In this document: in pieces, positions 22,658 through 35,300 of the stretch
Layout: each line of letters opens with the position of its first letter
How positions within the stretch are numbered: the stretch's first letter is position 1
NCBI GenBank assembly: GCA_903813345.2
Contig: CAIIXF020000002.1
Coordinates: forward strand, 30,810,926 to 30,874,925
Length of the DNA: 64,000 bases
Direction of reading: 5' to 3'
Origin: Owenia fusiformis
Lineage: Eukaryota > Annelida > Polychaeta > Sabellida > Oweniidae
The notes under the pieces: generated by a model
What the model saw: the letters and a program-made list of their open reading frames with translations, nothing else
What the model was told of the DNA's origin: nothing
Database searches by the model: none
Position numbers and translations under genes: made by a program

Positions 22658-25600
22658 CTACCTCACTGTATTACGTAACAAAGAGACTATATGAGATTTT
22701 AAAGCATGGGATCACTCAATAATTAATGAATATCAAAATAAAATTTTGAAACAACAAAAGTATAACTTTTGTAATGAAGATTATCTTGTGTCAAGTTACT
22801 CAGACCTCACAAAAGCACAATGCCCACAGCTGTGTAAAAACATATCCTTCCCTTTAGGTTTATTGATACACTACTATCTAACTCATTTGGAATAAAGTTT
22901 TTGACATTTCAAAAAATAAAATAAAGCATCACATGCATTCCTGTAGTCTTATCCAGATACTTATATGGATTTGGCATGAGTTGTTAATTGCTGCTGTAAA
23001 TTATTACATCAATTAATGTTTAAGGTTTCTGAAGAAACCCAGTTATAAGTTCTCATTTTTAACTGAATGTATCTACATAATGTCAAAACATTATCAAATA
23101 ATCACATGAATTCATATTTGATGACCAGTTTTATGAGATTTAACCATTAGCATGGTGAATGGTCTAAAGTGTAACATCTCATTTGTAGTAAAATATTTTT
23201 AAAAATCAACATCCATTCAAAGTTGCAGTAAAAAGGTTATTTACTTTTTATTTTTATTTTTTTTATTTCTTAAAGTTGTTTATTCTATGATTGAGCAACT
23301 TGTTTATATATCTCTAGATGTGAAAAATGCAATGCTTATCTGCATCCATTCTGCTACTCATAGCATCTTCTGTTTTACTTAAAACATCTCATATGAAATG
23401 AGGTGTCATGTTTTATGACGATTTGCATGTAGTTAGCGCTAAGCCACGCACATTGACAAACAATGAAATACTTTCATTTTTAGTGAAATACTTATTTATC
23501 TGAGGTGATGTAAAGTATACAGTGCTACAGGAATGAGCATATCTAATTACATTAAATATGTAGATGTCCAAAAAAGCCTCTGTCAGGCCTAATCTTGTTA
23601 AATATAATTAAAACTTATAGCTTACATGGATATTTCAAGTAAAGATTGGGTATCTTTAGAAAGTGTTATCAAAAGTGTTTGCTTTATAGAAAACTTCAAT
23701 ATTCAACACTTGGATAGCTGGGGCAGCTAACAATAACTTGTATAATTGAAAAAATATTTAGAACTTTGCTTGTTGGCAAATCTGGGTATACTGTAATGAG
23801 TACATGTATTTCACCACCCCCCCCCCACCCCCTCCTCTTTGGAAGGTGAGAGGGCAAGCCCAAAGATGCAACTTTGCATGTTCACCAGGTTCTGGTTTTT
23901 AGACACAAACAAAGGAATGTTGTGCCCTTTGTGCATTTCTTTCTTTTGAAAGATTTTATCAAAATACATAGACAACCCTATATCATTATGATATGATTAT
24001 CTTCATCTTAGATTTAAGATCACAAAATGAGTCTCAATTAGTACTCTAAAGCAATAAAACTTATATTAGGGAACATTTAAAAGGGTTTGCAACTCAAGTA
24101 ATTACATTTTCATAAGCACAAATGTTTTCATATTTGGATTCTGCATCTACTTCCAAAGTAAATGTACTCACACTAGACTATACCATGGATGAGCATTGAA
24201 TACCTTTACAATCATTTTAAGTGTGCAAGCAAAGATTTCGTCCCATTTATAAAGTTTGAACTATGAGAGTCATACAGTCACACATTATTAGGCCAACTTT
24301 TGATGTAGATTCTTTCTAAGTAATTTAAGTCATACTATTATCTTTTTTAGAAGAGCAAGGGTTGCCTTCAAATATGCCATTTCATATACAGCATCAACCA
24401 CTCCCTGATGCATCAGTGAAGAGGGTCATGTCTTTGACACCATGACTGATTGAGTCACTGGATTTCATTGTTCCCCAGTCTGCCAGCTACATTAGAATCA
24501 TTTGATAATGATATAATTGCTTCATAATTGCCTCTGATGTTTCATGCCTTACTTTCATCTTATTCAAGATTCATGTATTGAAAAAGTAGGAGATTATCAT
24601 AAGTTGCAACAATAAAGACACAAACCCAATGACCTTTGAAAAAGATGCTCATGCTCATGTAATAAGTTTAGCAAAGCTGTGATTTCACATTGATTCTATG
24701 CTATCCTTCGAACTGTTTCTCATGTGTCCTTCCCAAGTAGGCACAATGTTTTGTGTGCATGCATTTTTATATGACTAATATCTGTCAAGGTACTGACATT
24801 AATGTAATACATACTGTATGAATAAAGATGAAAAGTGATAACACTGACTTCACAGTTTATGCATTTTCTAAAAAATTAGTGACCTAGCTAAAAAAGCTGA
24901 TACTTTCAAGTAATTTTAATCTTAAACATTCTCATCAAAGTGTGTGATTTTATGATGCCTTATGATGCTATATCTAGTATTCTTTCTGTATAAGGCCAAA
25001 TGTCTGTTTAGAAAGTTTCAATTTTGGATCATCCACACTTAAGATTGTTTAACTTTTCGAATGAAGATAAAGTCTTAGTCAAGTTTGTTTGAGGCATGGA
25101 CCTCTATCCTCAAGGATAGAGTTGGATAAAAGTCAAGTTTTAATGAAAAGTTATCATTTCCCTGCACTCACTGTGCTAATTTCTCCATTTTAATCTAGTT
25201 TTAAAAGATATATAAGGATGTTATGATTCCTGTTAAAAATACATTTCAAACTACCTTAGCTCTATTACCATGATAGCACTTGATCTGGGACAGATGTGAT
25301 TGCCATGATGCAAAAAGACTTGATTATCAGTCTGAAACAGTCTGAAAATTGTGGCTTATATTGCCCAATTGTAATGTTTCTTAGTAGCAATGCCTTCAAA
25401 AGGGTGCACATGTCCCTTATATCTCTGAAATTTAGTTGGAAAAACACGTTTTTGCGAATCTATTGCTACAATTTGATCCGAGCTGGGGCAGCTCTAGCTA
25501 GCAACTTCCTCAAAACAGGATTAGTTACTGAACATAATGGGTTTCTACATTTGTGCCATGCATGGCTTCAAACAAGCTTCTTTAATTTTTTCATTCTTCT

Positions 25601-26584
25601 TAAAGAAGATGAAATGGGAAAAAAGTTCCATCAAGGTAACATACTTAAACAGTTTCGGAAGGAACTTCCATTCTTCAGTAATTACAGATATTCCAAGCAG
25701 TGTAAGGCTGGAATATACCTGTGTTCTATTTGGGAGGAACTCCCATTACCAACAATTAAATGATTCCAAGCAAGGGACTAAGTTTAATCTACATAGTTTT
25801 AATCTACATGCATCCTATTTTTGAGAGGAACTCCCTTTATAGTCAACTATTGGGTGGCTCAAATTTTTCGCATGCCAGCCATTTGACATCCTTGCCTTTG
25901 AGGTTTCATTTTTGGGAGGAACTCCCTTTTTAGTCAACAGTTGGATGATTCCAACTTTGCCAACATTCACATGCTGGCCATTTGACATCCTCACATTTGA
26001 GGTTTCATTTCACTTAAAAAACAAACCTTTAACGGTTACATATAAAAAAAAAAAAAATATTATATTACCAATCTTGCAGTGTTGGCTTCATTACTTCGTG
26101 TAATAGAAGTTTGGAGAGACTGTACGTACATCTGCAACTGGAACATAACTCTAGAACGGGCTCTAGAACCGGTAGCCTAGTCTTTTAAGACATCAAACCG
26201 ATTTATTTTCTGGTAACATCCTCTCCTCGGACAATCATCCTATAATTTATCTTGCCACAGTCCGCAATTTTTTTTTAATAAATAGATTCCTCCGGAACAA
26301 GTGATATATACTTTTTCTTTTTAAAAAACTAACATTTAATTTAGGCCATTCATGGCACTTTAAAAAATTGAAATTATTACGAATTAACATATCTACTTTA
26401 AGTAACAGTTCACTTTCTTTGGTATCTGAATTTAACATTTAATCCTCAAAGGAAAACAAAGGGTAAATAGCAGCCATGCTGCATGAGCTCTTAGTGTTAA
26501 GCAAGCTGAACCACAAGTGATTAACCAGCAGCTGACCGCTCTCTCATATAGTCTCTTTGTTACGTAATACAGTGAGGTAGAATT
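22654..26584. mobile_element. 3.9-kb block with perfect 43-bp terminal inverted repeats
   Basis: The stretch AATTCTACCTCACTGTATTA continuing through ACGTAACAAAGAGACTATATGA at 22654-22696 is exactly mirrored at 26542-26584. The right end continues into CCGCTCTCTCATATAG and the CAGCTGACC word also found at 22480-22507, so left-end sequences have been rearranged. No transposase is recognisable inside. The interior includes a poly-C tract near 23815 and a decayed tandem repeat near 25.8 kb. Class and autonomy are unknown. Confidence 0.6.
25660..26010 (+). repeat. Decayed tandem repeat with GGAGGAACTCCCTTT words
   Basis: GAGAGGAACTCCCTTTATAG near 25822 and GGGAGGAACTCCCTTTTTAG near 25914 head two units of about 95 bp; both continue through AGTCAAC, TTTGACATCCT and TTTGAGGTTTCATTT. 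Earlier, more diverged words occur near 25660 and 25735. Confidence 0.7.
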
Positions 26585-27154
26585 TATCAGCACTACAGAA
26601 CATTTCAATCATAATATGTACATAACCTAGTTAGTACTACACAAATATAGCTCTACAGTCTAAAGAGGCCACTAAGCTATGTCCTCGTATGTTCAAATAT
26701 CCAAAAGCACTCGAGACGTTTATTTCGTCCTTCAAAGACTATAACGACGTATTCATAAATATTTACTCTGTTAAGTATGTTTTCAGCATAAAATCAATTC
26801 CAATAACGGTCTAATTTTTCATTAACATGAAACTTATAACAAAGCGGAGTACATTTACATCACAAAACTAGTTTTCCTTTTATAATGATAATAATATTTC
26901 TATTTATAGTATATGATATTGTAGTATATGCATTCCAGATAATGGGTAAGAGGAAATAATTGTGTTTCATATATTTTCTTTGATAATACTCTGATGTTTT
27001 TTATCAGCTTTAGTAAATGTATTTATCAAAACCTCCATTAATCCAATCACGGATACCACTTCTAACAAGGCTTTAATAAATATGTTATTTATATATATAT
27101 TGTCTAGGAATGTCCCTATTATATATCATTGGAGAATATTATACCTTTTATCAC
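26585..27154. other. Intergenic, nothing recognised
   Basis: AT-rich; no exon, RNA or new repeat recognised. Confidence 0.35.
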
Positions 27155-27762
27155 AAATATATATACAGAATATCACATCATTTTGAGTGATATCATTTTT
27201 ATCGCCGAGTTGATATCAAATATCAACACGAGTGAGCGAAACGAATGAGTGTTGATAGTTGATATCTACGAGGCGACAAAATGATATCACGAGAAATTAT
27301 GTGATATTGGGTTTATCCCATGATTACAATCACCTTGTGATGTTCTGATCCAATTTCCAGAACATCGGCAGACAATATAAACTAGAACTTAGAATATCAA
27401 TTGAATATTTGAAACACTTTATTTTAACAATTAAAAGTAAATAAAATGAACATGTAAACATTGTTTTTTGTCAGTTTTATGTCAGCTTATACTGGGTTTA
27501 TCCCATGATGTTCTGATCCAATTTCCAGGACATTAGCAGACGGACCTATTTTCTCAAAAGAGAATAAATTATCTGACCTAATTTCCAATAATATTGTGGC
27601 ACGAAATGCAAATGTGATATCACACGGATATGCGTGAGATAAACGATATCACACGCATATGAGTTTGATAAACGATTTTCTGGAATATATCACACGGATT
27701 TCAATAATATCAGAAATATCAATAGCTGTTATTGTACAGATAACACATTAATCGTGGGATAA
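27155..27762 (-). repeat. Dispersed repeat, copy 2 (inverse of 1821-2450)
   Basis: This is the reverse complement of the 1.8-2.45 kb repeat: CAGAATATCACATCATTTTG at its start, TGAGCGAAACGAATGAGTGT in the loop, and TAACACATTAATCGTGGGAT at its end. GTTCTGATCCAATTTCCAG occurs twice inside it, indicating an internal partial duplication. Confidence 0.75.
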
Positions 27763-30190
27763 AATAAAATATATTGGGTGTTGTGGTATAATATACCATA
27801 ATGCTAAATGATATAATGAGGTTCAATATAATGTAATATATAATGTATGGTATATTGCAGCGAGCAACAGTACTATTATACAAAAGAATTATCACGTTTT
27901 ATATCATCATATGATATAATTAGTGTTGAGATGTTATGGCATACTACTTTTATTACATGTGCTTATAAATAATACTTTAATTATAACGAATATGATACTA
28001 TTACTGAATGAATTATGATTTACATTATTATTATATGAAATATTTTTATGATGTAAAGTACACCGCTAAGATAATTAAACTACTTACCTTTCCTTTTATC
28101 GACTATTTTGTATTCTAATTTTGTTAAGTGATTATTTTCCTTATAGTACACTCAAAGCGTAACATATAACGGACCGTACTTCCTATCTTCACCATACGTT
28201 GACTGTCACAAAAACAACTTCCTTTTCCAAATTCCTATCTTATTATAGTCAGGTGGATTATATCACTAAACATCAATAATAGATCCGGGTATGCACCGAA
28301 TGACAAAAATGAACATAACTAAGCCTTTGCTTATGAGTTCCACTTAAATACATTGATTTATATGCGTCATCAATGATTTGATAAGGCGGCCCATATCATA
28401 ACAATAACAATCTGAACGTACTTCTTGAGACTGTGTTTGAACAAACAGTTATATTCTGATCTATCCTCGTGTCGTGATTCAGTCCAACTTAACTGGAGAG
28501 GTGTTAACACTTAAGATATGTGATTTACGTACGAATATGAGAGTTTATCATAATTGGAAGCAAATAAGTGATATCTTAACATATCGGTAACCGATTTCAC
28601 TCGCTAAATAAATACGATCTGTCATGATTATTTGTAATAGTTCAAACGGTCACATGATTTTTTACGTACACTTAAAGAACCAAATAACCTTAATGTCGAT
28701 TATCCTATTTAGGTGAACAGGCCATATGTTTTCTTATATCCTGTATAACAAGAAAACGCGTTGAACTTCGCTATACAAATATTTTAAAAAATCGAGCATA
28801 TGATAAATCAATAAATATATCCACTTTGAAAGTGGGTTTCTGCGTATCTTATAATTTAACAACTATTTTTCACCATGACTGGTGTTGAAACTGGTTTGCC
28901 GTTACTTTATGTATGTATCACAAATCAAAATGAATTATGTGCGATTATAGACTATACAAGGCACAGCGTGAACAATATCGTACCTTAAATATAGCAGAGT
29001 GGGCGTGTTGACCGAGGCAGCAAGATGGCCGCCGAAAAATAAATTGGCTCTTGAAATTCTTACCATTTAAAATGTGTAAGGATTTAAAGTAACTCTGTTT
29101 AGTGGTTTTCGCCGCCGTCCGCCAGACTGACGACAGTATCGTACCTTTTTAGGTACGACAAAAATCAAGCATTCAACATGTAGATGTATTGGTTTAAGTG
29201 CAACGATTTTGCCTGCATTATGGCCATTATTGTAAAAATGCCCTTGAAACCCAATGGGCTCAATAACCTACGAATTCGAACGACCTCCAAAAAACAAAAA
29301 CTACCAATAATCATAAGCTATCAATCAATAGAATTGACAATGGCCTAAAAACAGATATTCGGGAATCTTGAGACTTTTTACTAAACTGAAGTGAACAATA
29401 CAATCAAAACTCAAGAGAATTGCAGAATCAAAGGCCAGGAAACGGCAAGAAATCGATAGCCCTTAATGATCATGAATATTACTAAAGAGGTTCGTGTTAC
29501 AAATTGCCGGTCACTTACCGAAATAGTACCTAAAAGAAATGATTGATGTAACCATAATGGAATTTCTCTAAAAGGGACATATGTCTAAAAGGTAAAGACT
29601 AAAAACAGTGCAAATTTTTAATATCTTTCTATGGATTATTATTATGAAATTCCTCGATGCTTTATGTTGTTGTTCTAGAGGATATGCTGTTATTAGATAC
29701 ATGAGGGGCAATTAGACATGATTTTCCCCGATGCAATGCAATATGAAACCAATTAATTAAACAGAAATGTTTTTAATCATTGAGTAGTTCCAAATGGGGA
29801 TTGTTTGCCTTATGCATATCGCACTTGTCAGAAAAATGTGTCACGAGTGTTACACTCCGCTCGAAAAAAAGAGTACCATGAGTACTGGGCTCACATGAAT
29901 AAAACGGGAATCCTATCGACAGAGGTCTCAAAACGTGCCACTATTGTGGACTGACTGAGAGACAAATGGACAAATCAACAACCTTGCAGGGCCTGTTCTA
30001 GGGGTTTAAGTACTAGTTGAGAAGGCATTTAAATTGCTATATTGACGTGAGCAATATTGTGTCGGGCGTTAATGACTTTAGTCGGGCAATAATGACATCC
30101 GCCAGGCTATGTTTCCCGGGAAAAGTGATATCGTTCAGTGCGTAAGATTTTCTTATATTTTGCTATTTCAGCCCTGGTCATTAACGGTGG
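27763..30190. other. Intergenic; one isolated YY1-like start context
   Basis: No exon is recognised in 2.4 kb. GCAAGATGGCCGCCGAAAAA near 29020 is a strong YY1-like initiator context followed by GC-richer DNA (CGCCGCCGTCCGCC near 29110), which may mark an unassigned transcription start. The frame from that ATG closes almost at once. Confidence 0.35.
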
Positions 30191-30195
30191 TAATA

Positions 30196-30304
30196 ATAGT
30201 AATAATGTCATTTCTGCGGGCAAAATAGTGAAATATTGGACCTTGGGCCTGCGGCCCTTGGTCCAATATTTCACTATATTGCCCTTTGAAATGACGTTAT
30301 TATT
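30196..30304. repeat. ~110-bp hairpin
   Basis: AATAATGTCATTTCTGCGGG and AATAGTGAAATATTGGACC are mirrored across the tip GGGCCTGCGGCCC, ending GAAATGACGTTATTATTA. The ORFs on both strands here are palindrome artefacts. Confidence 0.8.
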
Positions 30305-31343
30305 AACTAAATGGCTGAAAAATAAAAACAACGGATTTAATTCTTTTGTCCAAATTTGAGCAATTTCTAGTACAAGATATAAAAGCAACATGGATTTTTG
30401 AATGACTTATAATGATTGTAACTGGAAATAAGACATGCAAATGGAATTAAAATTCGTTTATTAAATTCTCATAGGCAATTACGTAAACATTTCGATATTA
30501 AAGGCTCATGTGGACATTTTGTAGAGGAACTGTGTTTTTCTTGTTTTTAAGTTTTCCCTTTTTAGGCTTATCTAGTTCTCTAAGCATACCTAGAAAGACA
30601 GCTAGTATGCTTCAAATGCCCATGGACAATAGAAAAAATTGATTGTCATTAAATGAACACATGGGTTCCTCAATGAGAATAGTTTTTCTTTTTTCAATTG
30701 TCTCTCTCCAACATTGTTTTCAGCATGAGTGCAATATTTCAAAAGGTTATTGACTCACTTCTAATAAATGCCCATTGGCATTTGGTAAACAATTATTTAA
30801 ATTAAATTTTCATATGGGCATTTACATATGTGTTAAAGTTTTTGCCAATTTGCAGTACCTAAGTACGTATATTTGAAACATACAAATAACCCAGAGAAAT
30901 CAGGTTCTTTCAATATTTGTTCTGGTATATCATAAAATAGAGAGCTAAATTAAGTATACTTGACATGACACTCAAAGGATTATGTAATATTTTCTCAAAA
31001 CTGCTTATCACCTACTACTACAAAAACACTAAGGCCAAACAAAGCTGTATATGTGGTTGATGTCATTTCCTCTCACTTACATCTCGATAGAGGGAGTAGA
31101 TAGCAATTACTTAATACGTTTCATTGAGATTTCAAAATTCTTTAATATTGCAGATAGATTTAGCCATTGTTAGAATATCTTGATCAGATCGGTCAAACAC
31201 CCTGCAGTTAAAGTCATCTAAAACGTTTTTTTAATCAGGATATGACAAAACCACATGTAATGCTCCTCGATGTGCATTCTGTCTGAGACCATCTTAAAAA
31301 GTTTATGTTAGTCTCAGATTCTGTATATTAAGGTGTACTAGTA
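30305..31343. other. Intergenic, nothing recognised
   Basis: No exon or repeat recognised up to the mariner element. Confidence 0.35.
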
Positions 31344-31960
31344 CAGGGTGGGCCAAAAAACGCAACTTTTTTTCAAAATGCTATAACTTTTTTAATTTTT
31401 GATACAAAATTATAAGTTGCATACCAAATGAAACTTGAGGTTGTTATCTAGCCATGGATCATGAATTATACACTTTTACTTGAATAAAATATGTCTCCAG
31501 CGTCTCACTAAACATGTGGTGTGCCATGAGAAATAAGCATAATTTGCAAAATGTTCCTGAACTGATACGGCCTGATGATCACCAAGCTAATAGCCCTGAT
31601 GCAAACCCCAGTGAGTATAGGGTATGGGAAGGTTTCCAGGAGATTGTATGAAGGCACCCAATCAAGAAAATGCTCAACTAAAGCTGGCAATTAAGACAGG
31701 TTGAAAAAAACTTAGTTAACATTTCATTGATACTGTTATATCAGCAAGGCGACTAAAACTGAAATATATCATCAAATAGGGTGGCGGACCAATTGAACTC
31801 CTCTTTTAGATCAACTATAATCCAAGTCGAAGGACTTGTTACAATATATTATTACTAAGAACCCCTGGCACTATCTAACTGCAAAATTTGGGGTATGTAG
31901 GTTGGAAAATAAAAAGTTGTAGTGTCTTGAAAAAAAGTGGCGTTTTTTTGGCCCACCCTG
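31344..31960 (+). mobile_element. Mariner-like remnant, 617 bp, TA target duplication
   Basis: The termini CAGGGTGGGCCAAAAAACGC and the diverged complement ending GGCCCACCCTG are flanked by TA. A short plus-strand stretch near 31590-31640 reads NSPDANPSEYRVW, the region around the third catalytic aspartate of Tc1/mariner transposases, so this is the 3' end of a transposase gene between intact tips. It lies about 430 bp upstream of gene A. Confidence 0.8.
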
Positions 31961-32388
31961 TATATTAGTTTTGTTGTTATTGAACCATTAAGAACAAATG
32001 GAGATGCAGTCGGAAAACTGTATAACTGTGTATTCAATATCGATATGAGATTTAATGAGTTGGAACCTGCATACACTAATGTTAAAGAGTCACAGATCCT
32101 TTGATCCATCGAAATGATTATCCTAATCATCCCGATTTCTGGGCATTTATTTGATTCAAAATTAGTGAAACTTCAAAAAACTGAATTTCCATACAAATAT
32201 TATTGAACATTAGATAAATAGTTTGATTTATTGTTTTGGTTAACATTTAAATAACATTTAAAGAGTGTAAGTTGCTTAATTGTTCGGAGGTCGTGAATGG
32301 CTACATGCATATACTGGTGGTAGACGTGGGAGAAATTTTATTTTACAAAAACCTTGTGAATGAGAGGAACACGTCACAAAAGGAAACC

Positions 32389-35300
32389 ATGGTGACGTTT
32401 CCGTTAATATTACTTTTCACGATTATTTTAATCCAAGGTAAAGCTCGTATTAAATTTTGCAAGATGTTTCTCGAACTTCATGTTCCTCATACAGCTCATG
32501 TTTGTATTTTTCAAATTCATTAAAATTTAACACACTAACTCATAACAAATTATCGTATTTGAAAACTTACTAAAACTGAAAAAGGTGACATGACGAACAC
32601 AGTGTTTATCAAAATGTACAGAAAAATATTGTTGGGGTTCTCGCTTCACAACTTTAATGAATTCTAGAAAATTACTTTTAGCTATAAATGCTCAAAACAA
32701 GGGTAAAACGGTCGTCGACAAAACGTTGAAAAAGCTGAGTAAATATGATAAGACTGGAAATGAATTTTTGAAAAACATTGCCAAGGTGGAATCGAGATAT
32801 GGTATGGATAAAAACACGTATAGAGAGGGATATCACGGTGGAATTTGGCAGGTGAGCATTAATGACTTATAACGGCATCGGCAAAGAGAATTCTGTCTGT
32901 CATTTCTATCTTAAAAAGGCATTTTTGGCCTCATTTTCATGTCTGATTTTGTCTGATTTAAAAGTACCTTGGTGCAAATGTTTTGCATACCTCGTTTCAT
33001 CAATTTCCACCCTTGATTTCATAATTGTGTCGTCTTAAATCGACAGGTGGATGAAGTTGGATTTAAAGACACACAAGATACGAAGTCACATTCGAAATTA
33101 AAAGAACGCTATAAAAAGATAAAGGAAATATACGGAATCGACTGGGAGAAGGTTACATGGAAAGAGCTGGAAGATCCGTTCATGTCTGCTTTGGCTGCAA
33201 GGTTATATTTACAAAATAAGCCAAAATATAAAGAGAATGAAAACTTACCTTCAAAGGATGACATAGATGGGCAGGCAGCGTACTGGAAAAAATATTACAA
33301 TACAGAATCGAAGAAAGCAAAGGGGAAAGTAGAAGAATACAAGCGACGAGCAACAGCAGTCGAAGGTATAGTTCTCTTTCGGCTCATTGAACATGTATTT
33401 TAAGTACATTTTATGCATTCTTAGGTGGTATGTTTATTTGGAGATTTTCTTTACCTGTCATTTACTATGCTATCTATTACTCTAATTCAACGTGAATTGT
33501 TATGTCCAAATTATGTCACATGGCAATGTGCCCTTAATTTTGATTTTAACTCCCGAATTGTGGGATGTGGGACAGAAGATACTGTTGTGACCATAGATCA
33601 TAGTTGTGTCTCGAGTGTCCCATTGCAATGTGTCCTTTATTTGGATTGATTTTGACTCCTAAATGGTGTGGTGCGGGACAGAATATACTGTTGTGACCAT
33701 AGATCATAGTTGTGTCTCGAGTGTCCAATTGCAATGTGTCCTTTTTTGGCACTTGTGTTTACTTATCTGAATTAAGAGGAAATAGTGATAGACAGTAGCT
33801 TACTTCATGTTAAGTTGACATACTGGAATATACAATATTTTGGCACGTTACCCCCCTATCACAACAAACTAGTTCTTACACGTTCTAAAAACATACTGGA
33901 ATATACAATAGTTTGGCACGTTACCCCCCTATCACAACAAACTAGTTCTTACACGTTCTTGCCAGTCCTACGAAAACGTTGTAAAACGAGCTCAATCTGT
34001 GTGTCTAAAATAATTAACTAATTCGTTCATAAACAGTCTTCAATACGTCCATCTCATTCGCAGTTCGTTCAGGTCGCACCACGTCGGTGTGCAACGCCGT
34101 ATAACGCGTCCCTTAGTCTAGAAGGTCATCATGACCTGATTACCATCAAATTTTGAATCGATTCTAAATTCTAAATCACATTCCCCGCCCGGGAAAGTCC
34201 ATGAAGTTCGTAAACAGACCGTAGAACGTTGTAGCTACGTTCATTCCGTTCGCACACAGTTTAAAACCAGTTTTGAAGAACGCTCGGTGTGATAGCTACA
34301 TTTTTGCTAACTCGTTGATAAATACGTTCTTAATCAGTTTTGACCCGTTTGCAATTAGTTCTACCTCGTTCTTAATACGTCCGCAGACACTTCAACTCAT
34401 TGTAAAAACGTCCCTAGTACATGTAGTAGGATTGAAGTACGACGGTTCCGTTCGTAGCACGTCCAGCTCGTCGTTAGTAGGTTGTCACTCGTTCTAATTG
34501 TAGAACGTGACGACCAAAAGAACATCTTGAGCGTATTCTAAGTTCGATAGGACCTACCCGTTCGAGTACGTTCGATGAAGTTTGTAAATAGACCCCCAAA
34601 CGGTTCTAAGTACGTCCGGTCCGTTCGTACACAGTTGAAGCCCGTTTTCGAGAACGTAGTGAGAACTAGTTTGGTATGATAGTAGGGTTAGCTACAGAGA
34701 TTGATTTTATCTTGCATTTAAATGTTTTATCTGTCAAATTATTCCATGTACAATATCACCAGAGTATGCTTATGGAGAACTGAATTTAATATGGTTTTCA
34801 CAATAATCTTAGAATCTATAATCTAACTTTGCCTTTGTATAGTTTGGACCGATATAAAGATGGCAGAACCAAACTCCAATATTATCTTTTTCTCTAATTA
34901 TAAATAAACACAGGTCGATTACCATGCCATCTTTATTTTAAAAATATTTCTATCGGCCTTAGCCAATGGAGCAGTTTCTACTGTTTAAATGAAAGATAAA
35001 AAATATGTCTGAATATGCCACATTTAAAGACGTGCTGCTTCCCGCATTCCTTGTTTTTGCAAACACGACATATACTAAAATTTAATTAAAAAATCGAACA
35101 ATGACACGCAGAATATTTTGAACTAGAGGATATTTAGTTATTCATAAAACAAGTATTATGACGCGGGGGGGGGTGTATAGAGGGTCTTGAAAATGCATAT
35201 ACAATATTTTTCAGCTCTCTTATACCATATACAATATTTTTTCACCCCTTTTATACCATATACAATATTTTTCATAGCTCTTATACCATATATAGTACGA

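Noticed and set aside
25296-25763. 155-aa plus-strand ORF
   Set aside because: No family motif, overlapping open frames, and its 3' part runs through a decayed tandem repeat of GGAGGAACTCCC words; likely chance.
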